Below, one piece after another: positions 1 to 11,725 of a stretch of DNA of 64,000 nucleotides. Source of the stretch: Aurifilum marmelostoma (lineage: Eukaryota; Ascomycota; Sordariomycetes; Diaporthales; Cryphonectriaceae); contig JAMXSV010000003.1 of NCBI GenBank assembly GCA_027559495.1, positions 2,728,001 to 2,792,000 of the forward strand, given 5' to 3'. Numbering within the stretch: the stretch's first letter is position 1; each line of letters begins with the position of its first letter. The notes under the pieces were generated by a model. That model saw only the letters and a program-made list of their open reading frames with translations. It was not told the DNA's origin and did not search any database. The position numbers and the translations under genes are program-made.

Positions 1-1431
1 CCATTACAGTAAGTTGAGGATCATCCCTCGAAAATAGTCTGTTTTGCAAAAGCAATAGCAGCTAGGGCGTCCATCCCCGGTGGGGGGAGGGGGCACACAA
101 CCATACAGCCCGTGCCATGTTGATCGACCGGTGAAGAATTACCAGACAAGATAGTCAATCATTTTGTTTTTCCTTGAAATCTTTTCTTTTCTTTTGGGAC
201 CGAGATCCTGAGGGCGTGTGGCTCATCAAAGAAGTGAGCCGGCCCTCAGCTATGGCCATCTCGACCAAATGATGGTGTGGCTTGCACAAGACCTTACGTT
301 ACGCCAACTTCGCTCAGCGGGCTGCACACTGTAGGTACAGTATAATAGTAGACCCTTGTGGGGAAATTGCGCCGACAGAGCCAACCCAGGCCCAAGTGCC
401 CGTCTCCTTGAGCAGAGAGCCCGAGGGATGCGACGACGGCTGCTGCATAATCTCATCAGCTGTGTCGAAGGACTTGTCGCGGGTTTTCATTCCACTTGAC
501 TTGCAGACCAGCTCCGACGTTGGGGAACGCAATCAAAGAGACTTCGTCTTTTATTTTTATTGTTTTCTTCCTTCTATCTCGCTTCCCTCCCCCCCCCCCA
601 ATCCCTTAAAAAAAATCTAGATTCTGGTGTGGGAGACATCTTTGAAACGTGTCAAGGGTATCTAGGCGTAGGATAGTAATATCTGCAAGGTCTGTGCCGC
701 CACGCCAAAGTGGGCGGGGCTGTTTCTAGATCTCGCTAACCATGGGCACCTCGTTCCACTGCGCGGTGCGCGGAAGCTACAACGCCATCAGGTCAGCTGA
801 TGATGGCCACCCTGAGGCTCTGAATGGTGCCAGCCCCCTCACGTCTCCGGTGCATTGACAGGTAGGTTACGGTCAAGAGTCTCTCAGAACATGGTCGAGC
901 CTCCCTTGGCGGCACCTTGCACAGCATACGCTGCAAGCGAGTGACGAGTCGTATGCCGTCCTACAACGGCTCTAGGGTACACTGAAGCCGACTGGCTGGT
1001 GCCTCCGAGCTGGTGCTGCAGTGTGTCATCTGCGCTGTACTCTCAGCTAGGTATGGCACCTAAGATCTTCTGTAATCCCGCAGTTGGGGGAGGAGGAGGG
1101 AGGGGAAGGGGGGTGGGAGGGTGGCAGGGAAAGTTGCTTCTGCAATGCAGGGTTAATCTTTTGCGTTGTCGTTGGCGAGGTTGCAGGCAGCGTCCCGCAA
1201 CGACAAGGAAGTGGTGTCCGAGTCTCAGGACATTCCGTCTCTCCTCCCCAATCGTTCTTGGACATGCTGACAATTTGAACATATATAGCCGCTCATTTGC
1301 CGCTCGTCCTCTCCAGGCGATACATGCTGACCCTTTCTTGTGGTACCACGGTCTCCCTTGCTTATTCCCAGTAGCTTTGGCAATCTTCCATTGCAACAAG
1401 TTGGAAGGATTCAGACGAGGCAGCGGGATCC
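1..1431. other. Intergenic region upstream of the zinc-finger gene
   Basis: No convincing coding region is seen: short open frames on both strands have low-complexity or arginine/serine-rich translations without domain signatures. It holds pyrimidine-rich stretches, a C11 run at 589-599 and a purine-rich G/A tract near 1084-1130. The last 150 bases are the likely promoter and 5' leader of the gene starting at 1432. Confidence 0.6.
1279..1290 (+). promoter_or_regulatory. Possible TATA-like element
   Basis: The motif CATATATAGCC lies about 150 bases before the start codon at 1432. The spacing suits a fungal core promoter with a short leader, but this is a motif match only; no transcript start is visible from sequence. 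Confidence 0.3.
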
Positions 1432-2642
1432 ATGCCGAGCAGCAGGTCCTCAAAGGGCAAGGGTGTCGACTGGGACATCCAGTCGCTCAGCTTGAGTGAC
1501 TGGAGTGACCTCGGTCTCCAGAACCCTAGCCTGGATCCCATCACCGCCTTGAGCTCAGCACAGCGCTCACGAGAGGGACTCCTCTATAGACAACCCGACG
1601 ACAGCTCCCGCCATGAAGCCATCCTTGCTCAGCTTCAGGGATGGCCAATACCAGGTCATGACCCCCGAGTCGACTTCTCATACGAGGCTGCCACTGGCAG
1701 CACGACTGCGCATGCGTATGGCGGTGATACTGCCTCTATCACCGGTGCCATGGCACCACCCTCCCTGGATCACGCCGCCGACTGGGAGACCTTGTCGCAC
1801 TCTTCATGTGGCACTGTCTCGACAGCGCGCGGGGCTGGCCGTACGCCCAGCGTGGCCAGCAGTATATCCTCGGCACCGTCAAGGCACAGCCGCGTCTCCG
1901 ACGTGAATACTCACATCAATCGACAGCAACCACCTCGCCAGAGATACCAGCTCCCATGCGAGATCTGTGACCAGGTCTACAACGGCGACGAGGTTGGATA
2001 CTGGACGGACCATACTGGGGAACACCTGCAAGGTAGCTATCCGCCCATGCTGCAGTGCTGTATGTTGACCTTCTTCTTGCTCGTCTTGGACAAACTCTTC
2101 TCTACCCCCCCCCTCCGCGGGAGGTTCCCAACCTTCTAGTTCTTCCCCTCCTTTCTTTCCTTTCCCTTCCTGATTTCTTGTCACGCCTTTTCCCGTTCGT
2201 CTCCTACGAGAGTCGGCGATATTTGCGCTGACCTGAAGGGCTCCTCTCAGGGTTCTGTGACGACTTAGGCATGTTCGACGCAAAAACAATGGCAGACGGA
2301 GATAGGAGACACAACTTCGAGCTGCGGATGCAACATATCCGTGAGCACATAGTGGCAGGCGAATACCGTCTCTCGGACAGGCGTCAGGATGGATACCTCT
2401 TTGCTCATCTTCGCAGAAACGGGCTCATCGGCGAACAGGAATGTCAGAGCATGCTGAGGCCTTCAAGCCTGCCGGCCGAGGTGGTGGAGGCGTCCAGCAG
2501 CAACCAAGGTCCGTCTCACCCTGACCAGAGCTATCCGCAGCTAGAACCGGTTGTGGAAGAAGCGGGGCCAAGCTCAAGCTCGGCGTCGAGGCATCGACGG
2601 TCCAAGAGGAGGAACAGCCACAAACAAAAAGACCACACCTGA
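1432..2642 (+). CDS. Uncharacterised double C2H2-like zinc-finger protein, two exons
   Basis: I read this as exons 1432-2059 and 2251-2642 with a 191-base intron (donor GTATGT, branch-like GCTGAC, acceptor CAG), giving 339 residues. The splice joins the frames so that a Cys-Trp-Phe-Cys motif is completed across the junction, which is strong support for the intron. Residues 1-170 are Ser/Thr-rich and probably disordered. The first finger-like unit has C176, C179, H194 and H198. The second has C209, C212, H238 and H242, followed by a conserved-looking segment to about residue 275. The C-terminus is basic (Arg/Lys cluster, last 17 residues) and could be a nuclear localisation signal. Paired CxxC...HxxxH units of this kind occur in uncharacterised fungal proteins; DNA, RNA or protein binding are all possible. 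I do not recognise a named gene. The start is the first ATG of the frame. Confidence 0.8.
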
Positions 2643-4494
2643 GGCCTAGATCATAAGAGCAGCCCCCCCCCCCCCACCTTCCCTCGGCCCCATCACAGCG
2701 AACTGATGTGACAAGAACTTTTGACTCGGGGGTCGGTTGCCACGATGGAAGTTTTGTGACTGTCTAGGGGGCATAAAGAAGGACACGAAGGGATGACCGA
2801 TGGGGGAGTGGAGGACACTGAGGTTCGGATCATTTCTCAGAGTCGACTTCGAATCATCCAAGCACATGACATTGTACCTCGTTGAACAGAGACTCAGAGT
2901 CGAGGAAAGGTTTCAAACCGGTAGTATCGAGTCGTGAGAATGATGCCTTTCTGTTCGGGATGGGAGGGCTTGTGTACCGGTGTTGCTGCTCCTTTGTTGT
3001 CTTTTCCCTGGCCTTCTTCTTTATTGTTGCCTTCTGATTTCTGCGGAACCCCCCCCCCCGTCACACCCTCCCTGCTCATCATCATCTTGAGCTCTCGGCC
3101 GTGGCCTGGAAATTGTCTGGCTTCGCGGCGCTTGGTGAGGAACACGCAGGCACCTGTCGCCCCGTCATGCCAGAAGCCAGCACTGTCACCTGTCTGCAAA
3201 ATAAAGGTACGGACAGCGCGCGGCGAGGGGAAATTGGGTCGGAGCAGGAATCAGTGGAAGTGTGAGGTGCGTAGTATTGTTGATGATGGTGGTGATGATG
3301 ACAGATGGTCATTTGCTGACTCTATGGTGATCCAAGGCGAGAAACCTTCCGACGCAGGTTAAGGCCTCACTCTCTCTGGTTTGATCGTTCGTAACGAGAA
3401 CTGCAGAATGTCAATATATTTTCCTTTGAAGTATATGGTGCTTGATAGGAAGGTGACTCAGCTAGAGAAACTTCGAACAGCAAAAGCTCAAGCAGCAGCT
3501 CTCGAGCCAGGATCGCAGCGCGTGGAGTCACGAGAAAGATACTATGGATATCATACAGCATATCGTTCCTTCTCACAGCAGCGTATTGTTCTTTCCTCAA
3601 CAGAATTTCCTCTCGCCACGTGGCAACTTCCTTAGCAGTCTTTGTTTCTTCCTCGCAGGCAAACTTGATTTTCCCCCTCCCCGGCACCCTCTAGCAGTAG
3701 TCATAACACCCTTTTGTAGATTCCAGAATGAAAAGGAAGGGAGGAAGAAGAAAGGGGGGAAAAAGGAGAAGAAAAAGGGGGGAAAAAAAGGAGAAAAAGA
3801 CGTTGCAATCCCACTCATAATAAATGCGATAAAGAGAATGAACACCCTGCAGGTATTTCGGGGGGGGGGGAGGGTTCGGCGATGTGTCATTCGTCATATT
3901 CTCTGGGCGGATTCTCAGCTGCAGGCAAACATGCCCCTCGCATCGTCGAGCTTCCCACTCTGGACTGATCCTCTAACGTCTTTTCAGACAAATGAAATCG
4001 ACACCTCAAGCCAGTAGACGAAGTGAGGGTGTTGTAGCGACTCGAGCAGAGCAGTTCGCCGTCACCCTTCTGGAAGGCAAGCTTACAGCTGAAGACGAGT
4101 CAAAACGCTCGAGGAACAGGCAGACACATTGAGGTAATTATGTGCCCTCTACAACCAATCACGACGAGACTAGAGGCTCACCTTTTTTTTTTTCCCCTTT
4201 TTTTTTCCTTCCTTTTTCCCACCCCAAAGCCCTGCCAAGAAGGTCAAGAAGGTCAAGAAGGAGAGTTCTACACTAAGGGCTATGCACGCAAACAAGTGCT
4301 TACCAGTGAGATCAGCAGAGGAAATATTACTTGGTACTCGGATTGCGTCGCCATCTCTGCTTTGCCTTGAATTGCTGCTGAGGGGACATGGATAGCTTCG
4401 TTATCCACGTCGCTTCAAGACTAAAGACAAATACAAACTCAAAAGACAGGATTGCCATCTTGCGCCTCGGAATGCTGCTACAACAAGTCGCCGC
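2643..4494. other. Intergenic region between convergent genes
   Basis: The stretch lies between the 3' ends of the zinc-finger gene and the Hsp70-like gene. It holds several homopolymer tracts (C13 at 2663-2675, C11 at 3049-3059, G11 at 3860-3870), purine-rich G/A tracts near 3728-3800 and T-rich tracts near 4182-4215. Open frames at 2934-3362, 3381-3635 and 3544-4017 translate these simple sequences and show no domain. I see no gene here. Confidence 0.55.
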
Positions 4495-6939
4495 TTACTG
4501 GAAATCAGCGTCGACCCGTCCATACCTGACCCCGTCTACCTTGAGCTCGAACCCCAGCCCAGCGCTGTCCACAATCATTTCCAGCGTAAAGTCGAGGTTG
4601 TCGAATTCCACCCCTCTTGTTGTCGTCAACCTCGTGAACAGGCTCCGCGGCACGGCGTTCAGGTCCGTCGTCAGCTTGCACACGTGCACCAGGTCCCTTG
4701 TGTATGAAGCCGGTGGCTCGTCCGCCTCGCATGCAATGAGGTCGTCCGTAACCACCAGAGACTGGCCCGGCCTGAAGTTCCTCGTGTAGTGAAACGCGAT
4801 GGGTGTAAGTGGTGATATTGCGTCGCCCTGTGAGAACATTCAATCGCCACCGGCGTTAGAGAGGGAAACACATCTGTCTTCGGACCTCGAGTGCTCACCT
4901 TTGCGATATGCCACTGCATCCGGTCCGAGACCATCCACCGCTCCCACAGCGGGCTCCAATACCTCTCGCTGACGCTGTGCTTTTCTTCGTCAAAGACAGT
5001 GGCGTAGCTCGTGCCGTAGTGCATCCTGGCCTTCCGCGAGATGACCATATTACCCTCGAGCCCTCGCAGCACCGCACCCCGCACAACTGCTGTCCACGCG
5101 TACACGGGCTGCATGACTTCAATATTCCCTCCCTCACCAGCACCGCCGGCACTGAGCGCGTGCGTCGGTCTCTCGCTGTAAGGGGGCGGTGCGGCGCTTG
5201 TGAAGTGGGACTTGAGGCGACGGTATAGGTAGTCGGACTGCCCGAAGCCGCCGACGAGGATGATACCCGAGACGATGCCGCCCTTAGAACGCAGCCCTTC
5301 GACCTGACCCTGCACAAGGTCGCAGACTTCCTTGACCACCGGCTCAAAGATGTCCTTGACCTGAGCAGCGGTCATGACGAGGAAGCCCGAGTCGAGACCA
5401 GCCTCTTCGTCGTCTGGAAGGCCTGGGAAACTGGTACCCGAGTTCATCTCTGGTCAGCTTGTTCTATCCTGACCTGCCCTGACGGGTCGCCAATTGTGAG
5501 GCCGTTGTCGATGAGGGGGAGACTCACGGCACATTAATCTCCTGGTGCTCGTCCTCATTAAAATTCCTCTTGACAAACTCCTCAAAGTACTTGAGTCCCA
5601 TCTGCCAAGTCTTGTTCTTCTTCACCTTCATCTCATCGAATCGACTCTTGCCAAGCCGGTTCTTGATGTGCTCCTCAAACCTGTAGTTTAGGAAAGCGCT
5701 GCCGCAGAGCCCACCTGTCCCTACAGCCGACTCCTCCACCTTGAGAGGCTTCAGAGATATGATCTTGTAGGCGATGAGACTGAAGGAGGGGAGACAAAGT
5801 TAGCCTGGTGCGCATCAGGTCCCTAGCGAACACGATGGGGGCTTCACTCTCAGGAAAGACCGAAAAAAGAAAAGGAGAAGAAGGGGAAGAAGAAGAAAAG
5901 AGAGGGGGGTGGTCGTTGGGCAGTAGCACAACTTCACCTACTCTACAGTGCCGCCGCCGCCATCGCATACGATGAAGTTATCACCCACATTCAGATGGTT
6001 GGGCTGTATGGCCTTGAGGGTGTACACGGCGGCGGCTTCGGGTTCGCTGATCATCTGTATAGACGACTTGTCGCCCATGCCTGCCCTCTCGGCAGCCTGC
6101 AGGGTCGTGTTCTTGGCAGCATCAGACCACACGGCCGGGCAGGTCAGGACGAAGTCGACCCTGGTGCTCTCCATGAACGACTCGCCGTACCGCCTCGTCA
6201 GCGTGTCCATAGTGTGCCTGTGGATCTGGGTCAGGTAGTCCGACACGGCGTCGACGACTGTCTTGTTAAAGCGCTTGAGCTGGGCCGCCGTCTCAAGTGG
6301 GCTGACGTAGAAGGGCAGCTTCTGCGAACGGTCGAGGAACAACTTGATGCACCGCAGGCGCGACTCCTCGGGCTTGAACTGGAAGCCCCATCTCACCGTG
6401 GGCTCGGTGCCCGGCGGGCTGTCTGCCGGGGTATCGTACGAAATCTCTGTGGGCACCTTGTCCGATGTGATTCCGTTGCCACCAGGCCATGTCTTTATGA
6501 TCTCTATGTCATCTGGCGTAGACGTGTAAACCGCGGCCACGCTAAGACAGTGTGTGTCAGTCTATGTCTATATATGTATGTATACATATGAGACAGACCG
6601 CCTCGAAGCCTGGGCGAAGCAGCAAGTACATATGAGGACCAATGGCCCGTCACAACCATGCCGGCACCACCATACGCCGAACATCACAAGAAGAACAGAA
6701 TACAATGGAATAACCCAAGTTGACCCAACTTACCCCGAAAAGGTAGTACCGAAATCCACGCCAACGATCAGCCTGTCCGCAATGGGCGCAAAGTCCCTCA
6801 CGGGTGCCCTGATAGGACCATTGATAGCCTCTGTGGATGAGGAAAATAGGCCTTGGCCGGTGAAGTAATTTCTGCTCTCCCGATTCCTCTGGCTCGCGGG
6901 CTGCGTCGTGGGGGAACGGATGGGTAGATTGAGGCTCAT
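4495..6939 (-). CDS. Hsp70-like ATPase of the fungal non-canonical Hsp70 group
   Basis: Five exons on the minus strand: 6939-6734, 6541-5942, 5779-5528, 5430-4899 and 4827-4495, giving 640 residues. All introns have GT..AG ends (donors GTAAGT, GTAGGT, GTGAGT, GTGAGC). Each splice restores a continuous actin/Hsp70-fold frame. Visible motifs are VGVDFGTTFSG (about 59-69, phosphate 1), a canonical-like DGGGGTVD (262-269, completed across a splice junction; phosphate 2) and ILVGGFGQSDYL (about 410-421, adenosine motif). Known fungal members of this group are cytosolic ATPases lacking a typical Hsp70 substrate-binding domain. The last 200 residues here do not look like that domain either. The role is unknown and may be chaperone-like. 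Residues 1-55 form a polar N-terminal extension. The stop TAA at 4497-4495 overlaps a GTAAGC that could be a donor, so an extra short 3' exon cannot be excluded. Confidence 0.92.
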
Positions 6940-9238
6940 CTTGGCAGGGTAGAGTGTGGACTCGCCGGGTGCGGGCTAACTCGCTGGACATAGAATCATG
7001 CTCATGTATATGTGAGAGAATAAACTGGGGAAATCTAAACACAAGAAGGCGTGCGGATGTGTGGGTATGTGTGTGTGTGCGCGCGTGTGCAAAGAAGGTA
7101 GAATATCCAATGAGGAAGAGGTGAGAGATGAAAGCGGAAACGGGGATCTGGAGGGAATCGCGGGTGTCGAAGAGTGCAGTGAGTTCTATGCCTCTGCCTC
7201 CTTCTCTTTACCTCTTCGTCTTGCTCTCTCCGTCTCTTGCTCCTCTTCTATATACTGTGACCCTAGGGTGACAACCTCTTCTCTGTGTCTCTCTGAGGAA
7301 GAGGAAGGGGCACAGTGAGGCGGGGCGATGTGGCGCGCACAGAGAAAGGCCCACAGGAAGACTCAGCTGAGTGCAATTCCGATGTCGCCTCGTCTCGTCG
7401 CAAAGGATGAACCCAATGGTCGGTCTCTTGTTGATGGACCCGGGCGTCAAGCGGCGGCGGCGGCGGCGGCGGCGGAGGAGGAGGAGGAGGAGGATGTTAT
7501 TGAGACAAACAAGAGAGCGGGCAGTGGATGGTTGTTGAAAAGTGCTGAGGTGGTACCTATCAACTTCGGTCGTAAGCGAGGGGCACGGCGAGGCAGGCGG
7601 CTCCCCAACCTTGGCGAGGGGTCCTTCTTCCCCCTCTGACTATTAATATGGGTACCTGGACCACACTGCCCAACTGCTGAATACAGTACAGTCAATCAGT
7701 ACAAATATCGCTGACTTAGTACTCTCCCTCTCTCCCTCTCTCTGATCACCTGTCCTCCCCACCAACAACACTATCGAGATACATGCCCCCAGCCAGTCTC
7801 TTTTATTTTGTTCCATTTGATACATTGCACACACTGGACATGAAATGATTATCATCAAGTTTTGACGTCACCTGCAGCAGTGCCCACACCCAAAAAATCC
7901 TTCAGCCTCTAGTTTTAGGAAACAGCCAAAGAATTCTGCTGCCTGGCAAGGCATGACAGGTCTAGGTCCAAGCCTCCCCCTCTCTGACCCAGACACCCAT
8001 GCAACGCCAATGGGCCTGTTTTGCTACGACACCATAGGAATTGGAACAATATCGGATGGTGAGAGTAGGGAGGGTACTTGGTAGGTGATGTGGGTTTTAC
8101 GTATGGTGCCTGAATGGGCTCTTGATGCGGATCGGAGCTGCAGCTGCAGTAGCCTCCCCCGGCCAGCCCTATCCTAGGCCCCATTCATCTAAGTAATGCA
8201 TGATTGCACTTCGAGCAGCTAGCAGGCTTCTACATTACTGGTCAAATCTGGCCTGTCAAGCGGCTTAGGATCATTGAAAATCATTTGCACTACTTGCATT
8301 TGATGTTGCCCTCTTCGTGCACAGGTAATCGGTCCAGTTAAATTGTTCACGGGCGTTCTAGACGCAGTGGTTTTTTGTTTGCCATTAACCGTCTCCCCCG
8401 CCCGCCAAAGAGAAGTCCCAATTACCCACCTACCAGCTGTCTGTCTCATCGCCACCCAATACGTCCAAAGAAAAGGAAAAAGGAGGCGGAATATCAGGGC
8501 CTCCTTATATACACAAACTTCACAACCTGCCACTGGGCAATCAGTGACAAATGTGAAGTGAACAGGCTTCCCCCAGGCTAGAGCTGGGAAGTGTTTAATG
8601 AACCGTTTGCCAACTCCGTTCCATCCTCTGTGTGTACACACTTATAAGACACAGGAAAGAAAAATCAAAAGCAAAGAAGTAAGAGAGGGATGCCCTATTT
8701 GTTGCTCATCTCTCTAAGCTCCTCTTCCAAGAAAGGTTTCCTATTCTTCTCACCAAAGCTCGGGAGTTGGGCCAACCGACTCAGCTCCCCAAATCCAGAA
8801 GTGATGATGGGCTGTTCAGCCCAATCTAATGACAAAGAGAAAAAAAAAGGTTAAAGAGGGACAGAGAGAAGAAGTCTCTGGCCCGCTTCGACGTGCTGTG
8901 CAATCTATAAGGGGTATTGTGTAGTATGACAACTTGTTGACGCGAAAAGAGACACCGCCTGCCCTGATTCGGAAAACCCAACGGGCGAGGTATTTTGCTT
9001 GGTGAAGCTGAACAGATCCAAATGCAATTGCCACCCTTCACATTGCCGCCAATCTTGATCGGACCTGGCTCGAATGAGCGACGTGGTAATGATGTTGTTC
9101 CCTGATGCCCAAAAGAAAAAGGGAAAGAAAGAAAAGAAAACTCCGTAGAAAAGATGACCGGGCCCAATCCCAAATAATTTTTTTCTTGTCGCCCGATGTT
9201 GAAGAAAGTTAACGCCACTCCGTTCCCACAAACGACAT
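6940..9238. other. Intergenic region, Hsp70-like 5' side to kinase 3' side
   Basis: It contains the promoter side of the Hsp70-like gene and the 3' side of the kinase gene. Alternating GT/GC sequence lies near 7060-7090, a GGC/GGA trinucleotide repeat at 7451-7493, and CT/GA-rich stretches near 7190-7300 and 7720-7745. The open frames here are repeat translations (for example poly-Ala/poly-Glu at the trinucleotide repeat). No gene is supported. Confidence 0.55.
7451..7493. repeat. GGC/GGA trinucleotide microsatellite
   Basis: About eight GGC units pass directly into about six GGA units. It lies in non-coding DNA about 510 bases upstream of the Hsp70-like start codon. Confidence 0.85.
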
Positions 9239-11725
9239 CTAGAATCGGTTGCTCGCTGCCCAGATGCTCGCGGATGCCGACGCTGCCCACTCGCTCTCCT
9301 CGTAGGGTGGTGTCGGCCACTTATAAGCCGATGCCTTCCTGTTGTTCAGGTCGAGTGGCTTGGGCTCAATCGCCTCCTGCCCTTCGCCAAAGAGGCAGAC
9401 GTTACCGCTGGCGGAAGGCGAAGGCGTCGGGTAAGGATTTCGGAACCCAGGATTGCCTGGCGACTTCCGCGCGTTCGCCGGGCCATTCTTGTCCATCCGT
9501 CGCATCGCCTTTTGGGTCGACGTGAGGACCTCGTCGAGCAGCTCATCCTCCTCATCCGGTGCGTCGTAGTGGTGAACGCCATGCGCTGCCTGAGCCCGTC
9601 GCGTCCGGCTCGAGACTGGACCTGTCGCCCGTGAGGCTCCAGACAGATTGTCCGCCGATCGAGGCTGGTGGTGCGGTATGGAATGGTGCCGCTTGAGATT
9701 GCTTGTGGAGGATATCTGGTGGACGGCAGGTGTCGGCGCGTGCAGGCCATCCGCATTTTGTTGGGCCTCTCTCAGCGCCCTGTCGAGCGACTCCTGGTTG
9801 TCCTTTGCCAACGGTGCGGGGGGTGGGTCGATCACCATGGAAGACCTGTTGCTCGCCCATGGGCCACACCCAGCCGGGGCTTCCATGTCAGGCTCGATGG
9901 GTGACACGGGAGTCTGATGCCGTCCGGAGAATCGTCGCGCCCTCTTGCGCAGGTGCGAGAAGAAACCCTCCTTATGGGCACTGGGTGGTGACACGAGCCC
10001 TCCGTGGCCGTTGAGAGCCCGCTCGGCTTGTTGTCTGTGCATATCCGCGTAGTGATTCGTGCTTGACTGGACCGACAATTGGCGCCCGATCTTCTTGGAC
10101 TGCTTCTCCTCCAGATGACCATGTCTGTGGGCGTTCGCATACGCATCATTGTACGATGGCGTTCGCTGCGCCGTCACAGCGTCCGACAGTGGAGAGATGG
10201 GCCTGATGGTAGGGAGAATCGGCATGGGCGCCACATTTGATATGCCATTGGTCCAGGTAGTCCTCTTGTTGGCAGGCGGTCGAGACTTGGCGGGTATGAT
10301 GGGCGCGGGATCGACTGCCACATGCACCGGCTGCGGCTTAACAGTAGGTGCGGGTTCCTTCGCCGCCACCTGAGGAGGAACAGCCGCCGCCAGATCATTC
10401 GAAGACTCGGACCGACCGATCAGCGACTTTCGGAACCAGGACGGCTTGGAAGAGATCGTCGGCGTGATCGCGTCCTTGGAGCTGCGGCTGAGCTCTGACG
10501 GCTTGCGGCCTAATATCCTCGAGGCGGAGGACTTGGGGCGCGTGGGGTCGACCGCGTCGGCAAAGTACTCGTGGGCGAGGGCCTGGGTGGATGTGGGCCG
10601 GTTCTTGGGATCCCACATCAGACACCAGGTCACAAATTGGCTCAGCGACGCGGGCCACTGTGGCGTCTGCAGGATAGTATCCATCGAGTGAGGCGCCATC
10701 TTGGGGAAGGAAAAGCCCAGCTTTCCGGCCAGGCGGGTGCCCTCTCGCCAGTCGCCTCCGCCCACGCGCTGGCCCGCCTTGTTATACCAGTTTCCAGGAC
10801 TGCCCATGATCTCACAGACCCTCCAGACTTGGTCCACCTCGTTTCCGCCGGGGAACAATGGCTTCAGTGTTGCGATCTCCACGGCCATCGCGCCAATAGC
10901 CCAGATGTCGACGGGCGCAGAGTACTCGCCGGCGCGCAGCAGCACCTCGGGTGCTCGGTACCATCGCGTCGAAACGTACGTCGTGTATGGCAACTTGGAG
11001 TGCGTCTCTCTTGCCAGGCCGAAGTCGGCAATCTTGACGGTGTAGGTGGGAGGGGTGGAAGGTGGTGTGACCAGAGCTGAGTACCGCCTGAATGAGTTTG
11101 TTGTGTCTTGGTGGGATGACGTCGAGACCAAGATGTTCTCGGGCTTGATGTCCCTGTGGAAGAAACTATGGGCATGTATGTGCTCCAGACCCTGCATGAT
11201 CTGGTACAGGATGCTTTTGACACTGGAGTTGTCCAGACACTTGTGATCTCTGGCCTTCATCAGCTGGTATAAGTTGCCTTCCATGTACTCCATGCAGATG
11301 TGGAGCTTTTTGGTGAAAGGGTCGAGAAAGATGTCCAAAGCTGGGACGAGGTGCTGGTGAGGAGGGAGTGTCCTGAGGAAGACGACCTCCCGGAGCTCCA
11401 GACAAGGTGAGAACGACTCAAAAGTCTTCTTCATCGTTTTGATGGCAATCTAACAACTTCCATCAGCACACACACACACACACACACATAGAGACATTTC
11501 AACATCAAGCTGTGGTCACATGTTCATGTGCTCAGACTGTAGGCTACTACTTACCACCGTTCCTCTCCTGGCGACACTGGCCCCAGCAGTGCGGACCCTA
11601 GCCAGGACGACACTGCCAAAGCTTCCGTCACCAATCTCCTTGAGCACCTCAAACCTGTCTTCCAGGGCCATTGCGCTGGAGCCGACGGCCGAGCCCCGAT
11701 GGGTCAGGTCGTGTGCGACAGTCAT
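9239..11725 (-). CDS. ime2: Ime2/RCK-family (MAK/ICK-like) serine/threonine protein kinase
   Basis: Two exons on the minus strand, 11725-11555 and 11449-9239, joined in phase 0 over a 105-base intron (donor GTAAGT, acceptor TAG), giving 793 residues. The kinase domain spans about residues 25-353: Gly-loop IGDGSFGSVV (31-40), the AIK lysine just after the splice (about 58-61), HRDIKPEN (155-162), DFGLAR (199-204) and activation segment TTYVSTRWYRAPEVL with a T-x-Y motif at 213-215. This TxY plus the STRWYRAPE context is diagnostic of the RCK group (yeast Ime2, human MAK/ICK). A Ser/Thr/Pro-rich insertion of about 28 residues sits between HRDIKPENILVS and the DFG segment, as in fungal Ime2 proteins. 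The C-terminal 440 residues are Ser/Pro/Arg-rich and probably disordered. Known homologues control meiosis, sexual development and light responses. The symbol marks family membership; species-specific names differ (for example imeB). Confidence 0.93.
11467..11488. repeat. (CA)11 microsatellite inside the kinase intron
   Basis: Eleven CA units lie within the only intron of the kinase gene (11554-11450), about 17 bases from the acceptor, so they form a (TG)n tract in the pre-mRNA next to the branch-like GCTGAT. Repeat length could influence splicing; this is inference. Confidence 0.85.

Noticed and set aside
999..1499. 166-residue plus-strand frame before and across the start of the zinc-finger gene
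   Set aside because: It overlaps the supported exon in another frame and is mostly translation of a G/A-rich tract.
2934..4017. Plus-strand frames at 2934-3362, 3381-3635 and 3544-4017
   Set aside because: They translate homopolymers and purine tracts (Lys/Gly/Glu runs), with no domain and no conserved-looking segment.
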